Below are positions 9,605-19,200 of a stretch of 64,000 bases of DNA, piece after piece. The position numbers and the translations under genes are program-made. How positions within the stretch are numbered: position 1 is the stretch's first letter; each line of letters begins with the position of its first letter. The stretch lies in contig OX419341.1 of the NCBI GenBank assembly GCA_948470475.1, forward strand, positions 21,717,135 to 21,781,134. The letters run 5' to 3'. The notes beneath the pieces were generated by a model that searched no databases, was not told the origin of the DNA, and was given only the letters and a program-made list of their open reading frames with translations. The stretch comes from Galaxea fascicularis. Lineage: Eukaryota; Cnidaria; Anthozoa; Scleractinia; Euphylliidae.

Positions 9605-10262
9605 AGAGTCTACTGGTTTTTCACCGTTTGAGTTGCTGTACGGAAGAGCTGTTAGAGGGCCGATGTTTATCCTTAAAGAGCTGTGGACGAAAGAGCTGGA
9701 GGAACCTGAAGTGAAGAATAGCTACCAGTATGTGTTTGAGCTGCGCGAGAAGCTAGAAGATACCCTCAAGCTTGCGCACACCGAACTTCAGAAAGCCCAA
9801 GTTAAAGGCAAGCATTACTACGATCGTAAGACTAAAGTCAGGAAGTTTGAACCAAGAGATAAAGTGTTAGTGCTGCTGCCGACTGACCATAACAAGCTTT
9901 TAATGCAGTGGAAAGGTCCATTTGAGGTTAGTGCTGTAGTGGGTCTTAGCGATTATAAAGTGCGTGTTAAAGGAAAGGAGAGAGTTTACCATGCCAATTT
10001 ACTGAAGAAGTATTTTGAGCGAGAGAATCCAGCATCCGTAGGAGCAGTGGCTGTTGAAGAGAACATTACTAGTCGTAAAAACGACGACGTTAAAAGTGAG
10101 TTAGAAGCAGTGGATCCTGTAGACGATGTTGATTTTCTGGAGATTGGTGGATATGTCGCTAAAGAGGCAGTCAAAGATGTGGCAACTGGAGATAACCTTA
10201 CTGATGAGAAAATTAAAAGAGGAGAGTTGTTTACACGCTTATCAGATGCTGGAATAACTTAA
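9255..10262 (+). pseudogene. Integrase C-terminal part, frameshifted continuation
   Basis: This continues the preceding frame after a shift in the TATATATA run at about 9248-9256; a 2-bp (TA) gain explains it. It carries the second Asp (SDLGTQF) and Glu 35 residues later (GLTEKFN), completing D-D-35-E, then a C-terminal domain with VLVLLPTDHNKLLMQWKGPF and RVYHANLLKKYF. The last 40 residues (EAVKDVATGDNLTDEKIKRG) resemble the linker leading into RT in Gmr1-like elements, but the frame ends with a stop and no RT follows. The integrase is split over two frames, so it is probably inactive unless frameshifting occurs. Confidence 0.82.
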
Positions 10263-10340
10263 GAGACATTGGACTACCTTCTCTTAGTATTACTTAAATA
10301 ATTTTTCGTTGTTAGTAGAAATTTAGGAAATTTCTTCTCG

Positions 10341-10351
10341 AGAGGGGGTTA
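10341..10351 (+). promoter_or_regulatory. Polypurine tract
   Basis: A purine-rich run (AGAGGGGGTTA) abuts the 3' LTR. Confidence 0.65.
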
Positions 10352-10948
10352 TGTTACGAAAAATTATTGCGTGACTCGCGTTACTGTCTGGAAGTGTCTA
10401 GAGTGTTCTGCATGTTTAATTAGCGCTGTGTCATCGTGATTCCGTAATTCTATTTTTAAGCCGTTTGCGTAGTAGCTGTAAATAGTTCTTATTGTAATGT
10501 TTCTTTATTTAGTCGAGTAGGAAAGTTCTAGAATTTTAGGTTAAAAGGTATATAACCCGATCGGTGTAGCTTTAGAGTTTTTTTAGAAGCAGTGTGTTTG
10601 TTGAAGAAAGTAAAGAGAAGTAACTTGAGAGCTGAGAGCTGAGAGCGTTTGGCGGAGGCCGTGTTTATTGAAATCTGACAGAGGTCGTGTATACAGTTGG
10701 CAGAGGCCGTATTCATTGAAGTGTGACAGAGGTCGTTTATACATTTGGCGGAGGCCGTGAGTATTGAAGTTTGACGGAGGTCGAGTGTGATTTTTATAAG
10801 CCTAGTGTGAGCTTATTGTGAAGTCTTGTACGGAGTTTACTACTTTCATTTGGAATAAATAACCTTGTTGCTGTTCCGACAACCCTGCGTTCTGTTTAGT
10901 CTACAAACAACCCACTTCTCACGTCACAACACAATCGAACTCGTAACA
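10352..10948 (+). repeat. 3' LTR of RT-less element
   Basis: Same sequence as 6187-6783 by eye, including the three 48-bp units. It ends GTAACA and is followed by the duplication ATGAA. Confidence 0.93.
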
Positions 10949-10954
10949 ATGAAT

Positions 10955-11055
10955 AATGCATATGAAAGAAATCATATCAGTCCTGATCTTTTTTCAGGCT
11001 TCTTTACGCAATTGTAATAATTGCGATCATAACTGCGACGATCATTCTTCATTCA
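10955..11055. repeat. Rearranged copy of a dispersed repeat
   Basis: ATGCATATGAAAGAAATCAT matches 58,677 onward in direct orientation. The following bases (GGCTTCTTTACGCAATTG ... CGACGATCATTCTTCATT) match the same copy in reverse orientation. The distal part is therefore inverted relative to 58,676-58,790. Confidence 0.7.
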
Positions 11056-12570
11056 GAATCAATATTCTGCTGTAGCACAAACATCCAGTATTAAGGTGGA
11101 AAGAATCCGTTGGTTATTAGCCTTGTTCGGTTTCCTCTAAACGACTGAACAAGAGGCACTTAGTAACGGAAACTTTAAGCTTTCTTCCGACTTGTAAAGA
11201 TTTATCAGAACGGCACAACTATCAGACTCCATTCCAATCATCCTCGGCCACTGAAAATGTTTGCTTCATAATTTTTTTCGTTATATGGGGTTGCATGAAC
11301 ACCAGGACATGGAGCGTACAATTACTATATACTGATGGCCCAAAATGTGGTTCCCGAGTGGTGCTGATCTCTCGTGAGCAACCCCTCCCGGTAAGTGACC
11401 ACCAAGACTTGGGCTTTTACTTCGTGCACCGGATACAGATAACTAAAAAACAAAAGGCCACAAACATCAAACAATACCTCAAAACCTCCAAGGCATTGAC
11501 AGAAAACAATAATTTCTCTTTAGTTGTACGTCATCTGTGGCCGGTATCGTCCGGTACACGTAGTAAGATCCAAGGCTTGCCATTTTCTATGGTTACTCAA
11601 GGGGGTACTCCTGATAGGAGAAAGTTTCGATTCAGTTTTTCCAGACGATAGTTGGATGCAAGGGAGTGATGTTCTCGTCGGAGAGTTTCGCTAGTAACCC
11701 AAAGGTTCTAAAAGCAACATTAAATACTGGTCGTGATACCACTGAAGTCAACATTTTATTTTTGTATACATTTTGTATGAATACATGCTTTCTCTTTTAC
11801 CCGGGAATCTGATCCAGGATTACTATGCACAATCAAAATATTTATAGTTTTGACGACAGCATGTTGAGACTGTCTTCCTCAAATAAATTTACAACCATGA
11901 AAAACTCAACGGACAAGCTTCACGAAAGTTTACGTGAAAGCGAAAATAAACAAAGTTATCAACTTATATTCAATAACTTTATCTCAAAAGTTGGCCATCC
12001 AGCAAGAAACAAGTTTGGGGCAAACGAACCTGGAAAACAATTAAAGAAAGTAAAATTAGCATTCTGCTTTTAACATCACATGGCTATCAAATTGTTACGA
12101 CGGGAAGCCGTGCTGAGAAAGCAAATGTTACGTTGAGTTTCTTAGTCGATCAGCCGGTGATAAAACTGAGACAGAAGTACCCCAAACAAATAGGGCAGTC
12201 AAAGTTGTAGCTTTGTTTTGCTGCATCAAAAGAGAGGAGCGTTTTGTTTCCTGGCCACAGTTAGTTCAGGAAGCCCATTGGTAAGAAAAGTCGCTTTTCA
12301 ACGAAATCAAAGCGTCACTAAAAAGTCAAACGGGTTAAGTGAACTTACCTGCTTTGTATTGCTTATCCAGTGCCATTAGAAGTAACTGGAACAGAAGCGG
12401 GGTCGTTTGCTACTGAGGGAGCGCTGAAGGGTGCGGTTGAAATATTTGGCTTCATGAAGAACACTACACCGTCGATGAGAACGATGTCTTTGGTTATGAC
12501 GATTTTTCTACGAATGGTAAAAAGAATCGGTTCGCTCGGTTATTGTAGAAACATTGATTATCACACAATC
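11056..12570. other. Unassigned stretch
   Basis: No recognisable gene. Open frames at 11,295-11,651 and 11,825-12,073 lack splice or domain support. A good acceptor (TGCTTATCCAG, ending at 12,370) precedes a short open stretch whose plus frames give either EVTGTEAGSFATEG or HEEHYTVDENDVFGYDDF. The two are in different frames, so I do not call an exon. Confidence 0.4.
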
Positions 12571-12648
12571 TATTATCATTATTATCATTATCACTGTCGC
12601 TCTCACCGTACTTACCACTATCACTGCCACCGCCACTGCCATTGACAC

Positions 12649-12990
12649 TAGGGAGCTTACGAAACGACGACGGTGACGGCAACGACAACGTCATTTAATT
12701 TCAAAATACAACTTCTCCGGTTTTTGTAACTCTATCACGATTATTCCAATTTGCTTAACATTAACATTAAAATGCTGGCGAGCTGCCCAGGGTCTAAATT
12801 ACTGTAAACGGTGTTAAAGCTAAGGAAAAGGAAGAAAAACTTGATCATTTCGCGTTGTAGTTTTCCAGAGGACGCCAAAGAAATGTACCAAAATGTAAAA
12901 CGCACGTGCAGAGCGATTGTTTTTGCTCATTAATCCCACTGTTTTGTGACGTTTTCGTTGCCGTGGCCGTCATCGTTTCCTAAGCTCTCC
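12649..12990. repeat. Inverted-repeat element, copy A (CTTAAGCTCCCTA family)
   Basis: It begins TAGGGAGCTTACGAAACGACG and ends CGTTTCCTAAGCTCTCC, so the ends are inverted repeats. The interior has CAGAGCGATTGTTTTTGCTC and AAAGAAATGTAC, shared with copy B (14,416-14,770) and copy C (28,598-28,866). Hexanucleotide repeat lies on both sides. Confidence 0.8.
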
Positions 12991-14414
12991 ACTGCCACTG
13001 CCACGGTCACGGTCACTGCAGCTGTCGCTTTCGCCGTCGCTGTCACTGACACTGACACTGTCACTATCACTGTCACTGTCACTGTCATTATCACTGACGC
13101 TGTCACTGTCAATGTCAATGTCAATGTCAATGTCAATGTCAATGTCACTGACACTGACACTGACACTGACACTGACACTGTCACTGTCACTGTCACTGTC
13201 ACTGTCACTGTCAATGTCAATGTCAATGTCGCTGTGGCTGTGGCTGTGGCTGTCATTGTCACTGTCACTGTCACTGTCACTATCTCTGTCACTGTCTCTG
13301 TCTCTGTCTCTGTCTCTGTCTCTGTCTCTGTCTCTGTCTCTGTCTCTGTCGCTGTCGCTGTCGCTGTCGCTGTCTCTGTCTCTGTCTCTGTCTCTGTCTC
13401 TGTCTCTGTCTCTGTCTCTGTCACTGTCACTGTCACTGTCACTGTCACTGTCACTGTCTCTGTCTCTGTCTCTGTCTCTGTCTCTGTCTCTGTCTCTGTC
13501 TCTGTCTCTGTCTCTGTCTCTGTCGCTGTCGCTGTCGCTGCCGCTGCCGCTGCCGCTGCCGCTGCCGCTGCCGCTGCCGCTGTCGCTGTCGCTGTCTCTG
13601 TCTCTGTCTCTGTCGCTGTCACTGTCACTGTCACTGTCGCTGTCACTGTCACTGTCACTGTCTCAGTCGCTGTCACTGTTGCTGTTGCTGTCCTGTCACT
13701 GTCACTGTCACTGTCACTGTCACTGTCTCTGTCTCTGTCACTGTCACTGTCACTGTCACCGTTGCTGTCCTGTCACTGTCACTGTCACTGTTGCTGTCCT
13801 GTCACTGACGCTGTCATTGTCACTGTCACTGTCACTGTCACTGTCTCTGTCTCTGTCTCTGTCTCTGTCTCTGTCTCTGTCTCTGTCTCTGCCGCTGCCG
13901 CTGCCGCTGCCGCTGCCGCTGTCACTGTCGCTGTTGCTGTCGCTGTCTCTGTCTCTGTCTCTGTCACTGTCACTGTCACTGTCACTGTCTCTGTCGCTGT
14001 CACTGTCACTGTCGCTGTCACTGTCGCTGTCGCTGTCACTGTCACTGTCACTGTCACTGTCTCAGTCGCTGTCACTGTTGCTGTCCTGTCACTGTCGCTG
14101 TCACTGTCACTGTCACTGTCTCTGTCACTGTCACTGTCACTGTCACTGTCACTGTTGCTGTCCTGTCACTGTCACTGTCACTGTCACTGTCACTGTTGCT
14201 GTCCTGTCACTGACGCTGTCACTGTCACTGTCACTGTCACTGTTGCTGTCCTGTCACTGTCACTGTCACTGTCACTGTCGCTGTCACTGTCACTGTTGCT
14301 GTCCTGTCACTGTCACTGTCACTGTCACTGTCGCTGTCACTGTTGCTGTTGCTGTCCTGTCACTGTTGCTGTTGCTGTCCTGTCACTGACGCTGTCACTG
14401 TCACTGTTACTGTC
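12991..14414. repeat. Hexanucleotide satellite, (NCTGTC)n and variants
   Basis: About 1.4 kb of six-base units ACTGTC, TCTGTC, GCTGTC, AATGTC, ACTGAC and GCTGCC, grouped in homogeneous runs (for example seven or so GCTGCC near 13,540). From 13,679 the marker GTTGCTGTCCTGTCACTG, which breaks the six-base phase, recurs about ten times, giving a higher-order structure. Long open frames (VTVTVT, SLSLSL, TETETE) follow from a six-base unit without stops and are not genes. Related hexamers precede copy A (12,575-12,648) and follow copy B (14,771-14,960). Confidence 0.95.
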
Positions 14415-14415
14415 A

Positions 14416-14770
14416 ATAGGGAGATTTAGCAGCGACAAAGGTGACGGTAACAAGATATCACTTCTTTTCTAACTCTTTCGTGATTACCAGTCCAATTTGT
14501 TTAACACTGAAAATGCTGAGAGACTGTCGAGGGTCGAAATTCTATGAACGGCGCTTAATAAGAAAAAAGAAACAAAAATTTACCGTCTGCGCTCACGTTC
14601 TCAAGAAAAACTAAAATTTGGTGATTTGGCGTTGTTGTTTTGTAGAGGGCGACAAAGAAATGTACAAAACGTTGAAACGCACGCGCAGAGCGATTGTTTT
14701 TGCTCTTTAAGCCTATTGTTTTGTGGCGTTCTCGTTGCCGTTGCCGTACTCTTTGCTAAAGCTCCCTATT
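14416..14770. repeat. Inverted-repeat element, copy B
   Basis: Starts AATAGGGAGATTTAGCAGCG and ends TTTGCTAAAGCTCCCTATT. Internal blocks (AAAGAAATGTAC, GCAGAGCGATTGTTTTTGCTC, TTGTTTTGTGGCGTTCTCG) parallel copy A. It closes the right side of the satellite. Confidence 0.8.
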
Positions 14771-14960
14771 GTTATTGACTTTCACTGTCACTGTTACTAT
14801 ATATCACTATCACTATCACTACAAGCCTTAGCAATGAGATTAGCAATAGCACAAGCGACTACCATTACCACTTTCTTTATGACTATCATGTTCGTGATCG
14901 TGATTGTAATCGCGACTGCGATTGTGATTGCGATTGCGAATGTTATTGTGATTGTAACTA
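14771..14960. repeat. Degenerate hexamer repeat
   Basis: ACTGTC and ACTATC units, then GATTGT/GATTGC/GATCGT units (about 14,895-14,955). A decayed continuation of the satellite beyond copy B. Confidence 0.65.
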
Positions 14961-15346
14961 TAAGTCAGAGATTATACGCGGCCTTTCTAATGACTGTCAC
15001 CGTTGAGCACACAAATTTCAAACTTCATTGAAGGGTTGCATCAGTGAAATAACATAATTTGTTCGAAAATGACGTCGCTGCTCTAGGACATAAAATGAAC
15101 TTGTGTACGTTGAAGAAAAAGGCTGAAAGATGGAATTGAATAACAACACTGACTGTATAGCATTTGCCTCTTTCACTGGAGGACTCATGTCCATGTGGTC
15201 TTACCTCGAAATATCTGAATACATGGTAAAGGATTAATTTAAATTGTGTTTTTCCTTTTGTATACCAAGTCAACTAATAAATCATGATGACGACCCATAA
15301 CGTATGCTAGTTCAGTTCAGTACTGGACTGTTGCGGCCAGCCTTAC

Positions 15347-15537
15347 CTTGGCAAACTGAAGCAAGGTGGGCCCCCTGTTTTCTGCCAATGTCTCTTACAA
15401 TAGTAGCACAAACATCCCATCTGAGGGTCATCCTCATGATCAGTTGTAGATCGACCGCAGATCACATTTCTCACAAACTTGATGTCCATAGCAAATGCGC
15501 TTGTTTTCTTTCGAGCCTGAAGCATTTCGGCGTCCAT
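15347..15537 (-). CDS. Possible coding exon, unrecognised Cys-rich protein
   Basis: On the minus strand an ATG in AAGATGG opens 63 codons ending at a consensus donor (CCAAG|GTAAGG at 15,347/15,346), and an acceptor-like CCTCAG lies just upstream. The peptide contains MDAEMLQARKK and a cluster GCLCYYCKRHW followed by QKTGGPPCF; the spaced Cys/His residues could bind metal. No partner exon was found further left and no family is recognised. It may be a chance frame with good splice signals. Confidence 0.3.
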
Positions 15538-15559
15538 CTTGATAACCTGAGGTCAATCG

Positions 15560-16225
15560 CACAAGTGAACTAATACACAAGGCATCTACTCAGTTTATAA
15601 GCTGGATGGTACAGAAATTATTATATCAAAAAGTGATGGTATCAACTCAAATGGCTCCGCAAATGATGCCAACAGCACGCTATTAGGACTACTGTAGCTG
15701 CGCGATATGAATCAATTTATACGAGACTGTTATTTTGTGATTTTGGGCTTTCTTAATATTTTATGGCGACTCTTTTTAATGACTTCGATTTGAAGGAAAG
15801 GTTATTCTCAGTGCAGTACTCATCAAATTAAGCACAAAGTTTGGAAAGTATTCTAACCATGTAGAGGACACGAAAATTAAAGGACACGTGATTCATCTCT
15901 AGTGTCACGTGTAAAACCAATCCAGGAGTAAGGTAGCATCACGGAAAGGTTTCTTGAAGTTTTCGGTCTCAAGCAGTTATTTGCGCTTTTTTAACTTTAA
16001 CTGAGGAGAACAAAGAGTATTATTGAAAATTTAAGCTGCTTAAGCTGTTGGATCTTTTTTGCATATTTGCGATATTTAAAAAATGGAACAAATAGAACCC
16101 GCAAGCAACAGACTACCTATAACGAACGATTTTGTAGTTAAAATGTTGTTTAGCTTGGCACTTAATAAAGACTGAATTATTTGATCGATTTCTTCTGAGC
16201 CATAGTTAGGATTACGGAGAAGTAG
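15560..16225. other. Intergenic, nothing recognised
   Basis: AT-rich with many stops. This is the 3' flank of the receptor-like gene on the minus strand. No repeat boundary or gene could be supported. Confidence 0.5.
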
Positions 16226-19200
16226 CTACTTTTTGCCCAATTCTTCCTCAGGTATATTTACTACGTTCATATAGCTATCACTTACATTTCGTTTGTAAGA
16301 AGACTTTGCATTCAAATCTCTTATCCTTTCATCTGGGTTAATAGTCTGAGCAGCAATCTTGATTCTCTCTTGGAACGTAGGATTTTTCAGTTCATTAACC
16401 ATCTCTACGATGACTTTGACTCTTTCCTTGGTCCTTTGCTTAGCTTTCTGCTGATTTGCGTCAGGTAGAATGACCGACTGTGCGAAGGCGATCTCCTTCC
16501 TGAGGGATGAGCGTCGTCGAAGATTGGCGTCAACCCGAGGGGCCTGGGCCTTGTGGATTACATGGCGGCGTGAGGCGCTCTTTTTGTCCCGCACCGTGTC
16601 CACTTCCTCACTCATAATGATTGACTGGGGAATGAAAAAAAATAATAATAAATTGGGTTTAACAGTGGACATCCACATAGTGGCTTATATCGCCCACTGT
16701 ATCTGGATGAAATTGGAATTTTGAAAGTGCTGACTTTTGAAGAGAGGAGAGAAGACCGGAGAATCCGGAGTGAAACCTCTCGTAGCAAAGAAGGGAACCA
16801 ATAACAAATACAATGTGACCCGGGAATAGAACCCGGGCCACATTTGTGGGAGGTACGTGCTCTCGCCACTGTGCCATTTTTGTTCCTCAATTAGGGAAAT
16901 AGTGCATTTCATACTATCATCAAATCTTCTTTCGTTTTTTTTTTCAGATGGATCAAAATTGTAAACAATAGATGTGTGGTTGATCATGCTGAGAAATGGT
17001 GAATAGCTTAGACGCAGCTCTATTAGGAATAACTGGTGCTGTTAAAAAAACGAAGTAATTGATTAAACCGATCTTTAGTGTATTGATGTATTTTTTCAAC
17101 ATTTTACCTTGGCCGACACAATGCTCTCTTTAATGGATTTTCCAGTCCCCTTTGTTTGCTCTTTGATCACCTTTCTTTTCCCTTTGTTTTTCTTGATTGA
17201 GTGTCCATTGTCCGTCATTATCTTAAAAGCAGCCTTCTCTAAATCACCTTGGAAACCAGACGAGTGTTCCCCGGATGTCAGGTGCTTGATATAGAGCCTG
17301 TTACCAAGTGCCTTTTGTCCACCAATCAAGGACCTCCCTAAGGTTTTGAAATGGGTATCATTGCGCATGTACGTATGGATTATGATATGTATATAAAATC
17401 AAGACAGTTCAGCACTTCCAACTTTTGATTCCGTGTAACTTGGAAGTTGGAAATAAACCGGTTATCTGCCTTTAAGCAGTACGCCTTGCCTGATTAGGAT
17501 CCGCCAAAGTGTCTCGTCTCCTGTGAAGGCTCTAAACGGTGCTAGTCAGATCCTCCCAGTATAAGTGTAAACCTTATTTACCGAGTACCTATCCTAAGTT
17601 TCAAATGTGTTGAGCCGCACGCCTTTCCTTTTGCAACAGGCATTTGACACATTCTGTTTCTATCCCTTTCAGGGACCTGTTTCAGTTCTGAGTCGAAAAA
17701 GGGATTCATTTTATCTCGCATATAAATCACTATCAATTTGACATGTTGGAAAAAAGGGATTTCAGTTCACACAACTTTATCCACTGGATAGTAACTTCTG
17801 CTGGACAACATTATCCGTTCTATGAAGAACTGGGGTCTGATAACTTGTTGGTTCGACAACGATGTTTGCTGTCCCCACTCAGTTTTAAAAGCGCGTGATG
17901 GTATGCCAATCTCTCCTTGAAATTTACCCGCGTGTTCAAAACAACGAAGGGAAAAGAGATCAAAATATGTTTATTAACGAGTAATTGTGTATACAAAGTA
18001 GATTTTATTAGGTGACAGTTTGAAAGAGGAACTTTAGTGGAAACGTTACTACGTTATATATATCGCAACTTAACGTCCGATATGGACAAGAAGTCGACAA
18101 CCAGGGTTTTCCTTTAGATTCTCCCCTGGAATTACCACCACCGCGTTAGTGGGGGACGTGCACGTGTACTATACCAGATTTTAGGGCGCGTTTACACGGA
18201 AGCGGGTAACCCGCCTTGGTGGTGTCGAAAAATAGCTTGTAAATCTTATAGTAAATCTTACTCCTATATCTTACTCCTACAATGAAATGTACGTATACTC
18301 GAAGTAAGCCCCCTCGGTGAGTCTTTGTAACTCTTGGGGCAAACTTCTTGTTTGAATATTGTTTAAATAAAAAAAAAATAGCTTGCGTTTGCATGCAATC
18401 TTACCACCCCAGGGTCCCGGGTAACCTTTTCTTGAGGCTCAGTGCGTGGTCGCTAAGTACGTAAACAGGCAAAATGGCGTGAGAAGCTTGGATTCTGTCA
18501 GCGTTTTCTTTATTGCCTTCATCTTCGCTTTTGTTGTTGCGCTGTTCCAAAATGGGGAGATAAATTCGGCGAAAAAATTCGTCAAGCTCATATCTGCGAG
18601 CAGCCATATTGTGTAGATTCGCATTTGGCGCGCTTTTACGCGTAACACGAACGGACAGGGCCGGGTAGGCGGGTTACCCCACCTTCAACCGTTTACATGG
18701 CAAAAAGCGACCCCGGGATAGCAGACCGGGCAACCCGACTTCGTGGGTCACCTCACCTATCATGTAAACGCAACGCCGAAAAAATAGGGGGTTAATATGA
18801 GCAGGCAGGCTACCCCACCTCTATGTAAAGAGGCGCTTAGTTCACGAGGAGTGTTTATACCCTAGATGTTGTTTAACAATCAAAGGAAATGAAAACCTAA
18901 ATGAAAGAAGGGGTTTTAAAAGAACAGTTTAGGTGAGTGGCAATTAGACAATTTGGTAAATTGTATGACAAAAAGTAACCTCCGTACTATATGATATTAG
19001 CATTACGCACTCAGAGAGAATAATGATGCTTCTTTACCTCTTCTTAATTCTGTGGTAACTGACAGTGGTTTCATTGGTGGAGGAGGTGTCGGAGGTGCCC
19101 CTGAAAATTAAATGAGACCCCATCTTCAACATTGCTTTATTTATCTAGAGTTTTATCTATTCATAGTTCGAAAAAAAGGAAAAGCCAGGTCTTTCCTTTG

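Larger units (their letters stand above)
6187..10948 (+). mobile_element. LTR retrotransposon lacking reverse transcriptase
   Basis: Two 597-bp LTRs (6187-6783 and 10352-10948) appear identical, and the 5-bp target duplication ATGAA flanks them (6182-6186 and 10949-10953). The interior codes Gag, protease and integrase in that order, then goes almost directly to the polypurine tract. No reverse transcriptase or RNase H is present. Gag-protease-integrase with integrase before the expected RT is the order of Gmr1-like Ty3 elements, so the likely history is deletion of the RT/RNase H end. The element is non-autonomous yet recently inserted, so enzymes were presumably supplied by a relative. Confidence 0.93.

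Noticed and set aside
11295..11651. 118-codon plus-strand frame
   Set aside because: No recognisable domain, no splice context and the composition of non-coding DNA.
12930..14472. Very long open frames (up to 508 codons) of VTVTVT, SLSLSL or TETETE type
   Set aside because: They arise from a stop-free six-base satellite on both strands and have no domain, start context or conserved composition.
16800..16880. Possible functional tRNA gene
   Set aside because: A- and B-box words are present but pairing is poor and a SINE body follows directly. It is the head of a SINE.
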